A stretch of 64,000 bases of DNA from Deltaproteobacteria bacterium (GTDB lineage: Bacteria; Myxococcota_A; Polyangia; Polyangiales; Polyangiaceae), in the NCBI GenBank assembly GCA_003235365.1, contig QJWJ01000363.1:1-64000 (forward strand). The letters run 5' to 3'. The notes under the pieces are model-generated. The model saw nothing but the letters and a program-made list of their open reading frames with translations. It made no database searches and had not been told where the DNA came from. Positions 45,257-53,375 of the stretch are shown here, piece by piece (position 1 is the stretch's first letter; every line of letters starts with the position of its first letter). A program made the translations under genes and the position numbers.

Positions 45257-46129
45257 TCAACCCTTCGGCCCAGCCAGCTCGAAATCGAACAACACGTCCC
45301 CTCCCATGTCGAAACGCCGACTCGGCGGGCGCAACGCTTCCTCGAAGCGGGTCAGCTGCGGGAGCGACACACCGCGCACACCGCTACCGATGAACACGAC
45401 GGCGACGTGCAGGCGATCGAGCAACCCCTCCTGCAACGCGGCGCTCACGGTGCGCCCGCCACCTTCGATGAAGATGCGCGGCAGGCCTTCGGCGCGCAGC
45501 AACTCGAACACATCGGCAAGCCTGATCCGACACTGCTCGGCGCGGGTTCGCAACACCTTCACTGCCGAATCGAAGCGGGGCTCGGGTGCATCCGCCGCAC
45601 ACACGACGACGGTGTCCGCGGTGGCGTCGTTGAACAGGCGCAGGGCTGGATCGCAGCGCAGTGAGGGGTCGAACACGACGCGTACCGGGTGCGGCCCTTC
45701 GACGAGACGCGTGGTCAGCTGTGGATCGTCGGCGGTCGCGGTGCTGCACCCGATGAGTACGACGTCGAACAACGCGCGGAGCCGATGCAGGTGCACGATG
45801 TTCTCGGGCCCGTTCAGGGAACGCGACTGACCGTCGCCGCCGGCGATGTAGCCGTCCACGCTCTGCCCCAGGTGCGCCAACGCAAAAGGGCGTGAGGGCG
45901 GCGTACACAGTGGCACGTACAGGTCGAGCTGTTCGCAAACGCCGGCGGGCAGCGATTCGGTCGCGCGCCACCCGCGCGGCCCGTCGCCGATACTCACCGG
46001 TACGCTTCGTCCGCTGGCGAACACCGTGAACGGCTCGCCGCGACGCTGTCCCTCACTGGCCGCAACTTCGCGGATCAATGGCCAAACGTCATCCCGCGAT
46101 GGCTCGGAGTCTGCGGCCGTCGGACACAT
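45257..46129 (-). CDS. RibD-type reductase without deaminase domain
   Basis: This is a 290-residue protein. After about 80 unassigned residues comes a RibD C-terminal (dihydrofolate-reductase-fold) domain. It contains AHLGQSVDGYIAGGDG, then HLHRLRALFDVVLIGCSTA, then ADDPQLTTRLVEG and HPVRVVFDP, then FIEGGGRTVSAAL. Canonical RibD also has an N-terminal zinc deaminase with HAE and PCxxC motifs; none is visible here, so this enzyme should only reduce, using NADPH. The substrate may be the pyrimidine product of RibA or a relative. It starts at ATG 46129 and is divergent from ribA, sharing a 401-bp upstream region with it. Confidence 0.9.
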   Translation of the reverse strand: MCPTAADSEPSRDDVWPLIREVAASEGQRRGEPFTVFASGRSVPVSIGDGPRGWRATESLPAGVCEQLDLYVPLCTPPSRPFALAHLGQSVDGYIAGGDGQSRSLNGPENIVHLHRLRALFDVVLIGCSTATADDPQLTTRLVEGPHPVRVVFDPSLRCDPALRLFNDATADTVVVCAADAPEPRFDSAVKVLRTRAEQCRIRLADVFELLRAEGLPRIFIEGGGRTVSAALQEGLLDRLHVAVVFIGSGVRGVSLPQLTRFEEALRPPSRRFDMGGDVLFDFELAGPKG

Positions 46130-46530
46130 CCTGAGCCAGTATGAAGACCTCCGCGGCCCGAACCAAGAACGGATCCACGGAACCGATCAAACACGGAAAT
46201 GAACCCATTCGGCGGGAGCCCCTGGAGAACAAAGCGAAGGGTTTTTCGCAATTTGCCGTGGCCTGGTCCGCGCCACCGGGGTGAGTACGGACGTGGGTGC
46301 GTGCGCGACCCCAGCAACCGGCGCCCCCCCGGGGGTCTCCGACGACGAGGAGGCCGCGTGCTGCGCCCGAAATGCCCAAACGGGTCCAGGGCGACCGAAG
46401 ATCTACAAACAGCCGCGGCTTGGGCCGCAGAAAAACCTCCTGGTGGGTCAAATCAGGTCGGGGTGCTTCCGGGGAATGGCGAAACGGCCCGAGCTTCCCC
46501 ATGTTCGTGGTAACTGTCCTGCTTCGACCC
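46130..46530. other. 401-bp region between divergent rib-type genes
   Basis: It should contain both promoters. I searched both strands by eye for the FMN-riboswitch (RFN) conserved blocks and did not find them. Overlapping frames are not convincing. Confidence 0.45.
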
Positions 46531-47235
46531 ATGTCCCAATCCATGAGCCAGGTGCCGCCGGTTTCCAGCACCCCGTCGGGTCCCGAACTGCGCGAGGTGA
46601 CCGCGTCGCCGCCACGGCCCGTCTCGGTCCAGCGCACCGCCGAATCGACGTTGCCCACCGAATACGGCGAGTTCCGACTGGTAGTGTACTCGGTTCACGA
46701 TCCTCACGCGCATCCGAGCCTCAGCCGTGAATACCTGGCGCTGATCGTGGGCGACGTGGACGGCGCGGAGGAGCTCCCGGTGCGCCTCCACTCTGAGTGC
46801 CTGACCGGCGAGACCTTCGCGTCCCTCAAATGCGATTGTCGTGACCAACTGGCCGCTGCACAGCGCTACGTTCAGGAGCAGGGTCGAGGTGTCATCGTCT
46901 ATCTACGCCAAGAGGGCCGCGGCATCGGATTGACGAACAAGATCCGCGCCTATGCCCTGCAAGAACAGGGCGCCGACACCATCGAAGCCAATCGCCTGCT
47001 GAACCTGCCCGTCGATGCGCGGCGCTACGACGCTGCCGAGCGGATCCTCGAAGATCTGGGCATCAAGAGCGTCGTGTTGTTGACCAACAACCCCAACAAG
47101 CTCAACGGGTTGACCGGAAGCGCCGTGAGCACCGTCGGGCGCGTTCCCCTCGAGATGTCGGCCTGCGAGCACTCGCGCAGCTACCTGCAGGTCAAGCGCG
47201 ACCGCATGGGCCACCTGCTCGACGACGTCGACTGA
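46531..47235 (+). CDS. ribA: GTP cyclohydrolase II
   Basis: This is a 234-residue protein of normal RibA length. It converts GTP to 2,5-diamino-6-ribosylamino-4(3H)-pyrimidinone 5'-phosphate, formate and pyrophosphate. The zinc-binding Cys are in SECLTGETFASLKCDC, and the phosphate/guanine region contains RQEGRGIGLTNKIRAY and IGLTNK. The conserved LTNNPNK motif is present. There is no DHBP-synthase (RibB) domain. The start is ATG 46531 or 46543; the upstream in-frame extension is not supported. It is divergent from a RibD-type reductase that lacks a deaminase, which together with a PTPS-like and a CDP-alcohol transferase gene suggests a specialised use of a GTP-derived pyrimidine or pterin. 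Confidence 0.94.
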   Translation: MSQSMSQVPPVSSTPSGPELREVTASPPRPVSVQRTAESTLPTEYGEFRLVVYSVHDPHAHPSLSREYLALIVGDVDGAEELPVRLHSECLTGETFASLKCDCRDQLAAAQRYVQEQGRGVIVYLRQEGRGIGLTNKIRAYALQEQGADTIEANRLLNLPVDARRYDAAERILEDLGIKSVVLLTNNPNKLNGLTGSAVSTVGRVPLEMSACEHSRSYLQVKRDRMGHLLDDVD

Positions 47236-47352
47236 AAAGCGTCGCCTGTACAAGTCGGTCCGCACAGCGCGGGTCGTCCGTGGTCGGCCGTTGTTGTAGG
47301 GTTGGGGGTGACGCCCTGCACGCCATCAGTCAGCGCATCACCCAGACCGGGG

Positions 47353-49539
47353 TCATGGATCGGCAGCCGTGAGTACGTGCCACAGAAAAGCGTACTCGTC
47401 GGCAACTCGCGCAATCGCTTCGCGCCGCAGATCCGCGCCGGTGTGCCCGGCGTTGCGCTCGATTCTGAGCAGCGCCTTGGGCTCGGGGCGCGTGCTTGCG
47501 GCTGCAACAGCTGCTGCGAACTTTCGCGCGTGCATCGGGTCGACGCGATCGTCGGTGTCCGCGCCAAACACCAACAAGGCGGGATAGCGCGTGCCGGCTC
47601 GCACCCGGTGATACGGCGAGTACGCGTACAAGAACCGAAAATGCTCGGGATCGTCGGGATCGCCATACTCCGGGATCCACACCTTGCCCAACCCAACCTT
47701 GTGGTACCGCAGCATGTCGAGCACGGGAACGGAGCAAATCACCGCGCCGAACAGGTCCGGACGCTGAGTCATCGCGGCCCCAACCAGCAACCCGCCATTG
47801 GAACCACCCGCAATCGCGAGGTGTTTCGAGCTCGTATAGCCTTCGGCGATCAAGTACTCGGCGGCCGCGATGAAGTCGTCGAAGACGTTTTGCTTGTTTT
47901 CGAGCATGCCCGCGCGATGCCAGTCTTCGCCGTATTCACCACCTCCGCGCAAGTTGGGCATCGCGAACACGCCACCCATTTCGAGCCAAGGGAACAAGCT
48001 GGCGGAGAAGCCAGGATACATCGAAATACTGAAGCCGCCATAGCCGTACAGACGCGTCGGGTTCTTGCCGTCCAGCTTCAGCCCCTTCTTGTGCACGATG
48101 AACATCGAGACCCGTGTGCCGTCTTTTGACGTGTAGTGCACCTGCTTGGCCTCGAAGTCCTCCGTAGTCACTGGCACGGCGACTCGATACACCAGCGTTC
48201 GACCTCCCTTTGCAACACTGGTCTCGTAGATCTCGGTCGGGTGCGTGAGCGAGGCAAACGAGAAGTACGCCTCGTCTTGGTCGGGCTCGCCAAACAACGT
48301 CGACGCCAGACCGATTCCGGGGGTCTCGAGTTGATGAAGCAACGTGCCGTCCAAACGGCGGACTTCCACCTTCGAGTAGGCGTTCTGGAGCCGCCCGAGC
48401 ACTAGGTGTCCACCGACGACGTTGAGATCTTCGATCACCGACGTCGGATCTTCAGGCACGATTTCGACCCACGCGTCACGCGCCATGTTCTTCGGATCCA
48501 CCTTGAACACGCGAAAGTTCGGCGCCCCCTCGTTGGTCAGCACGTACAACGCATCGCCGTAGGGCTCGACTCCGTACAGTGCTTCCTTGCCGCTCACCAG
48601 CGTGTGCCATCGCTGATCGACGTCACCCATGAAGCGGATGAACACGTCCGCTCGCACCCACCCGGTGCGTTCGTAGGCGATCAGGTATTTGCCGTCGTGG
48701 GATATCCCCGCGCCGACGAGCTTCGACGCATCCCCCGTCGCGGGACGAATGATCGCATCGGTTGCCGGATCGCTGCCCATCGAGTGATACCGCACCTGGG
48801 CGTGAGCCACTCGCTCTTCGGGGGGGATGGCTGGATCGCTTGGAGTCCACGTATAGTAGAACCCCAATCCACCCGGAGCCCAACTCGGCGCCGTGTGACG
48901 AACGTTGTCGATGCGATCGCTCTGAAGGATCCTCCCCGTGTCGACCTCCATGATGACGATGTTCGAGTTGTCGGCGTTGTTCGGCTTCTCCAGGTACGCG
49001 AGTAGTCGGCCGTCGCGCGACGGAAAGATACCGCCCACGCTCAGCGAGCCGTCGTCACTGAGCTGGTTCGGGTCGAGCAGAACGCGCATCTCGTTCTGTT
49101 TGCCGTCCTGAACGTAGTAGATGGCCTTCTCTTGGTTTGCCGGCTTGAGTGTCCAGAAGTAGCGAACACGTCCGTCGGGCAGCGTCCGGCTGATGGGAAG
49201 TCCACGCTGGTCGACGTACAACAACTCACCGAGGCGCTGGACGAGGCCAGCCCGTTCGGGCAATGCGTCCAGCAGCGCCCGCGCCTGTCGGTCCTGGTCG
49301 TCAATCCAGGTTCGAACCGCAGGGTCGTCGAAGTCTTCGAGCCACCGGAAACTGTCGGTAACCTCGACGCCAAAGTGATTTTCGGTGACTGCAGGATGGG
49401 TAGGGGCGGTCATCTTCTTCGGGGATTCGACCCGTGCTGGAGCTGGAGGTTCGGGGCGCCTGGCCTGGCCACCCGCGCCAGCGCCGCACGCGACGCACAG
49501 CGACATGGCAATCAGAGTCATTCGCAACACGGATGCCAT
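47353..49539 (-). CDS. Prolyl oligopeptidase family serine peptidase, exported
   Basis: This is a 728-residue S9A-type peptidase. A signal peptide ends CVAC, suggesting a lipoprotein. The N-terminal propeller begins after about residue 40 (WLEDFDDPAVRTWIDDQ is typical). The C-terminal alpha/beta hydrolase has the nucleophile in AGGSNGGLL (S580), the acid in GADTDDRVDP (D664) and the base in NAGHTGAD (H699), all in expected order. It should cleave short Pro-containing peptides outside the cytoplasm. The ATG at 49539 was chosen over a TTG six codons earlier. It is monocistronic and convergent with ribA, with a 117-bp gap. Confidence 0.94.
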   Translation of the reverse strand: MASVLRMTLIAMSLCVACGAGAGGQARRPEPPAPARVESPKKMTAPTHPAVTENHFGVEVTDSFRWLEDFDDPAVRTWIDDQDRQARALLDALPERAGLVQRLGELLYVDQRGLPISRTLPDGRVRYFWTLKPANQEKAIYYVQDGKQNEMRVLLDPNQLSDDGSLSVGGIFPSRDGRLLAYLEKPNNADNSNIVIMEVDTGRILQSDRIDNVRHTAPSWAPGGLGFYYTWTPSDPAIPPEERVAHAQVRYHSMGSDPATDAIIRPATGDASKLVGAGISHDGKYLIAYERTGWVRADVFIRFMGDVDQRWHTLVSGKEALYGVEPYGDALYVLTNEGAPNFRVFKVDPKNMARDAWVEIVPEDPTSVIEDLNVVGGHLVLGRLQNAYSKVEVRRLDGTLLHQLETPGIGLASTLFGEPDQDEAYFSFASLTHPTEIYETSVAKGGRTLVYRVAVPVTTEDFEAKQVHYTSKDGTRVSMFIVHKKGLKLDGKNPTRLYGYGGFSISMYPGFSASLFPWLEMGGVFAMPNLRGGGEYGEDWHRAGMLENKQNVFDDFIAAAEYLIAEGYTSSKHLAIAGGSNGGLLVGAAMTQRPDLFGAVICSVPVLDMLRYHKVGLGKVWIPEYGDPDDPEHFRFLYAYSPYHRVRAGTRYPALLVFGADTDDRVDPMHARKFAAAVAAASTRPEPKALLRIERNAGHTGADLRREAIARVADEYAFLWHVLTAADP

Positions 49540-49804
49540 GGAAACTGGCGAACCCAAGGCAATAACGCAACAAATTCACGTTGCCCAACGGTTTCCAAGA
49601 GGGGATCGGAACCAAACCGGGGGCGACGGGCACGACGATCCGCTGGCGGCGGCGCTCATCGGCTGCACTCGGGCCGCGACCCGGGACCCGAACGACCTGC
49701 AACGGCCCGCGCTTTTCGAGCCCACCGGATGGGCTTGGAGCAGCGGCTCAGCTCTCAGGGCGGAGCCGACCTGCACCGAGTGACACTCACCGCGCCGAGC
49801 AGGC

Positions 49805-51031
49805 TCATGGAGTCAGCGTGCGGATGCTGCCGTCGGGCTCGTGAGAGAACGGTTGGACCTTGACGCAACGTCGAGACGTGTCTCCCCCCGACAGAGAGCT
49901 ATCGTGATAGAAGAGATACCACTGGTCGCCGACGCGCACCGTCGAGTGGTGCGTGGTCCAGCCAAGGGGTGGAGTCATCAGCTTACCGCGATAGGTAAAC
50001 GGCCCAAGCGGATTGTCCGAGGTAGCGTACACCAAGAAGTGCGTATCGCCGGTCGAGTACGAGAAGTAGTAAAGCCCATCGTGCTTGTGCATCCACGGGC
50101 CTTCGAAGTACCGCCGATCCTTGTCCGTCACGGCGAGCGGTTCACCCTTTTCATCTACGATGAGCAGCTCCTGGGGGGGGCTTTCAAAGCCAAGCATGTC
50201 CGAGCGGAGCGTGGCCACGCGCGGACACAGCGCAGGACCGCTGGACGGCTCTGAGGCATCGGGGTCGTACGTGCCGCTTTGGTAGCGCTCGAGCTGGCCA
50301 CCCCACAATCCCCCGAAGTACATGTATGCCTGACCATCGTCGTCGACGAGCACGGCGGGGTCGATGCTGTAGCTGCCTTCGATGGGCGTCGGCTGCGGCT
50401 CGAAGGGACCCGCCGGCGACTTGCTGGTCGCCACACCAATGCGGAAGACACCCGTGTGGTCCTTCGCAGGAAAGTAGAAGTAGTAGGTCCCATCCTTGTA
50501 CGCAGCATCCGGAGCCCACATCTGGCGCGCAGCCCAGGGGACGTCGGCGATGTCGAGCACCTTGCCATGGTCGACGACAGGCGAGTTCATGTCGGCCAAG
50601 GACAACACGTGGTAGTCACGCATGTCGAAGTGGTCACCCGAATCGTCCGCCTCGCGCCCCTCGTCGAGGTCGTGGGACGGGTAGATGTAGATTCGTCCTT
50701 CGAAAACATGAGCGGATGGGTCGGCAGTGAATAGGTGCTTGACCAGTGGTTCTTTGAAGACCGGAGCGGGAGACGTGTGCTGGGGATCCTGTTTCATGCG
50801 GGACTGATCGAGGGGCGGAACGCTGGTTGGAGGCCCTTCTAACCTGCCAGTTTGCTCCAATCTAGCCCCTTCGGGCTGCGATGCGACTGGGTTGGCCGCG
50901 CGCAATCCGCCGAGCCTTCCCTCATGAGAAAGGTAAACGATCATTGCAACCGACACGGCCAACGCGCTCACCGACGCGGTCCAACCCCACCACGAAATGC
51001 GGTCGTTCGAACGGGCAGCTCGGCCCCTCAC
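49805..51031 (-). CDS. Membrane-anchored GH43 family glycosidase
   Basis: This is a 408-residue protein starting at a GTG. An N-terminal hydrophobic segment (WTASVSALAVSVAMIVYLS) anchors or exports it and is followed by a linker. The five-bladed propeller of GH43 begins near residue 100. TADPSAHVFEGRIYIYPSHD holds the likely catalytic base D104. SYSIDPAVLVDDDG holds the pKa-modulating D224. YFEGPWMHKHDGLYYFS holds the acid E310. All three catalytic positions are therefore present. The substrate is probably arabino- or xylo-oligosaccharides. The repeat at 51043-51361 lies directly upstream. Confidence 0.92.
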   Translation of the reverse strand: MRGRAARSNDRISWWGWTASVSALAVSVAMIVYLSHEGRLGGLRAANPVASQPEGARLEQTGRLEGPPTSVPPLDQSRMKQDPQHTSPAPVFKEPLVKHLFTADPSAHVFEGRIYIYPSHDLDEGREADDSGDHFDMRDYHVLSLADMNSPVVDHGKVLDIADVPWAARQMWAPDAAYKDGTYYFYFPAKDHTGVFRIGVATSKSPAGPFEPQPTPIEGSYSIDPAVLVDDDGQAYMYFGGLWGGQLERYQSGTYDPDASEPSSGPALCPRVATLRSDMLGFESPPQELLIVDEKGEPLAVTDKDRRYFEGPWMHKHDGLYYFSYSTGDTHFLVYATSDNPLGPFTYRGKLMTPPLGWTTHHSTVRVGDQWYLFYHDSSLSGGDTSRRCVKVQPFSHEPDGSIRTLTP

Positions 51032-51042
51032 CCCAGGCTCAC

Positions 51043-51194
51043 GCTAGAGCGGCAATCATGTTGATTGCCGCGACAAATCAACATCCTAGAGCACCGAGCT
51101 GCGAGCAACGGTGCCCGAACGCGGCCCCGAAGAACGCCCTCACCCCCGCTGGGGCGATTCTTCGGGGCATTTCCGTGCACTGGCAAGCTGATCG
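51043..51194. repeat. Structured 152-nt repeat, copy B
   Basis: This aligns end to end with copy A. The small hairpin GGCAATCA-TGT-TGATTGCC lies at 51051-51069. The large stem pairs CCCCGAAGAACGCCC (51125-51139) with GGGCG-A-TTCTTCGGGG (51152-51167), with one bulged A, around a 12-nt loop. Where copy A has A-T pairs this copy has a G-C pair, keeping the stem. Confidence 0.85.
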
Positions 51195-51258
51195 GTGCTC
51201 CAGGCGCGCCTCCGTCAGAGCAACAATTCGGTCCATTGCTGCGGACAACTGAAACTCT

Positions 51259-51361
51259 GGAGCACCGAGCTGCGAGCAAGAGTGCCCGAACGCGGCCCCG
51301 AAGAACGCCCGCGCTCGCGATCGGGCAGTCTTCGTTGGCCGTTCCAAGCATTGGCAATCCG
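51259..51361. repeat. Partial third copy of the structured repeat
   Basis: This retains the second half of the element: AGCACCGAGCTGCGAGCAAG, the CCCGAACGCGGCCCCGAAGA segment and a hairpin. The first hairpin is missing, and the loop and right arm differ from copies A and B. It lies 64 bases after copy B in the same orientation. Confidence 0.7.
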
Positions 51362-51403
51362 AATCGCGAACGCTTGCGAACGCTCATTTGGCGCCCCCCC
51401 ACC

Positions 51404-53140
51404 TCAGAGTTGGGAGAGGATGTCGGAAGCCGACCAGGCTCCGGGTATCGTCACCCCAAACACTCCGAGACACATTTCGTCCAGGCTCTCCTCGCCCAGG
51501 TAGACGTCGATGGGCTCCTCGAGGCCCTGTTCTTCGAGTGCCTCGGCGGTCCCCGCGTGGTCGAGCGTGTTGTCGTAGGTACAACGCATGGTCAGCACGT
51601 CACCGCGCTCGATCTTCAGCGCCTCGGTCGTGTCGTAGTAGTAGCTGCGTTGCCAATCGAAGTCCCAATCAGGTGTCTGCAACAAGCATTGTGACGTTCC
51701 GTCACTTCGTTCGAAGCTGATCTTCATGTCCTTACCCAACAAGTGCATGTGAGTGCCGACGGCAAACACCTCCGCGCCGAGCACCGAAAGGATCGGGCTC
51801 ACGGCGATTTGCTGGGTCTCCACGTGGGCGGATTCGCCTGCCGGAATGCGGAACTCGGTCACACCGTCCGCGTCGTTTTCCCCGGGCAGCAGCCCCGCGG
51901 ACTCGGACGATAGATTCCCCGCCAGGACGAAGACTGCCGTCGAGGCTGGCTCTTCGGTATCGAACTTCAGATCGATGCTCGTGGATGAATCAGTTTCAGA
52001 CGTGTTCGCGGTGGGATGGTAGTGAACGTTCATCACCAAACGCGAACCGGCCGGAACGTGCATGGCTGCCCCCTCTGGGGTCCGCGCCGGGACCGCACCC
52101 GGTGCCCATGCCGCGAGCAGCTGCGGGCGCGAAAAGCCGGGGCCGCCGAAGCAGGGGTACACCCCGTCGTCTCCCGCCAAGTCCGCCGAATAGCCGTCGG
52201 GATCGACGTACACGAGTACGTGATGCACGATGGCATCGTTGCCTGGATTGACTTGCGTCGCGGTGACCCACACGTCCTCGTCCAGTCCAGGATCGAGGGA
52301 GAAGCAAAAGAACTCGTCGGACGGCCCATCGATGGTCACGGTCGAGTTCATGGCGATGTTCTGGGTGGGATCCTCCAACTCGAGCGGCGGCGCAGACGGC
52401 AGGGGAGCGGCGTTGTCGGGATCGCCCAGCGGCGTTCCTTCGTCGATCCAACGTTGGAGAAGCGAGACCTCGTCAGGACTCAACCTCGGGTCGTCTTTGA
52501 AGGCGAAGGGCGGCGTGCACTCATCGGTGTCCTGCGCCCCCCAGGGCGGCATCTCCCCCTCCTCGATAGCGTGCAACGCGGCCGGTGCAATTGCAGAAGC
52601 CACTTCGTAGGTCTCAAAGGAGAACGGCGCGATGCCACCCGTTCGGTGACAACCACTGCAGTGCGCCGAGAACAGCGGCGCGATCTGCCCATGCCACGTC
52701 ACGGTCTCATCGTTCGGAACACCACCATCCGGCATCGCGAGATCGGGGTCTGGCGTGCTCGGCTCAGGATTCGGCTCGGGGTCGACCGGCGCTGGTGCGC
52801 CCGAGTCGGATACACCGAGTGTGGGGTCGCTCGGCGTCATTTCGGAGCCGATTGAAGGCGCTCCGCCAGCCCCAGTTTGCGTGGGGTCGTTCGGCTTGGA
52901 GGAAGGTGCCGATGCGGTCGGTGACGGGGTGTCTTCGTCATCCGTGTTCATCGTCGCCGGTCCGGCATCTGCACGTGTCTGTGTGTCGACCTTCGTCACG
53001 TCCGCTGACGAAGTCGAGCATCCTGCCAGAGCGCCGGCGCCGGAAAGGAACGTGCACACGCTTCCCAACCTCACCAACGTTCGAGCACTCGCGATCAATC
53101 GAAATCCCCCCAAACCCGCTGCGTCATTTCCGAGAAGCAT
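51404..53140 (-). CDS. Lipoprotein with c-type haem motif and copper-monooxygenase-like domain
   Basis: This is a 578-residue protein with a signal peptide ending GALAGC. After an acidic/Pro linker it has a short region with HCSGCH (C161, C164, H165), a single c-type haem attachment motif. The rest resembles the type II ascorbate-dependent copper monooxygenases (PHM/DBH). AIVHHVLVYV supplies the HH pair, VMNVHYHPTA supplies HxH, and VGTHMHLLGKDM supplies another HxH and a Met ligand. I infer an exported copper enzyme with an attached electron-carrying haem. The ATG at 53140 was chosen; the long frame upstream of it has no signal character. Confidence 0.85.
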   Translation of the reverse strand: MLLGNDAAGLGGFRLIASARTLVRLGSVCTFLSGAGALAGCSTSSADVTKVDTQTRADAGPATMNTDDEDTPSPTASAPSSKPNDPTQTGAGGAPSIGSEMTPSDPTLGVSDSGAPAPVDPEPNPEPSTPDPDLAMPDGGVPNDETVTWHGQIAPLFSAHCSGCHRTGGIAPFSFETYEVASAIAPAALHAIEEGEMPPWGAQDTDECTPPFAFKDDPRLSPDEVSLLQRWIDEGTPLGDPDNAAPLPSAPPLELEDPTQNIAMNSTVTIDGPSDEFFCFSLDPGLDEDVWVTATQVNPGNDAIVHHVLVYVDPDGYSADLAGDDGVYPCFGGPGFSRPQLLAAWAPGAVPARTPEGAAMHVPAGSRLVMNVHYHPTANTSETDSSTSIDLKFDTEEPASTAVFVLAGNLSSESAGLLPGENDADGVTEFRIPAGESAHVETQQIAVSPILSVLGAEVFAVGTHMHLLGKDMKISFERSDGTSQCLLQTPDWDFDWQRSYYYDTTEALKIERGDVLTMRCTYDNTLDHAGTAEALEEQGLEEPIDVYLGEESLDEMCLGVFGVTIPGAWSASDILSQL

Positions 53141-53375
53141 CGCCAGCAAGATGCCACAACCACTACCTGGAGCACCGCCTTTGTGAACGCAGCCGTCGGC
53201 AGTGGGGCCCCGCGCTGCAACAAGGGCAGTCGCAACGCGGAAAAAACCAGTGTCGACAGTTCGTCTGGCAGCCGGGTCGAAACCACTGCTGTCCTGCTTC
53301 GGCGCAACCTTGGAATGGTCCAGGTTGCACCAAAACGAGCCTTCGGTGCCACCCAACCGGCGCTCTGGTAGGCGT

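Noticed and set aside
46130-46530. Possible FMN riboswitch upstream of ribA or the RibD-type reductase
   Set aside because: The conserved RFN sequence blocks were not found on either strand.
51028-51402. Short open frames through the 152-nt repeats that share peptides in several frames
   Set aside because: Similarity appears in all frames and the differences preserve DNA/RNA pairing, so the repeat is better explained as non-coding.
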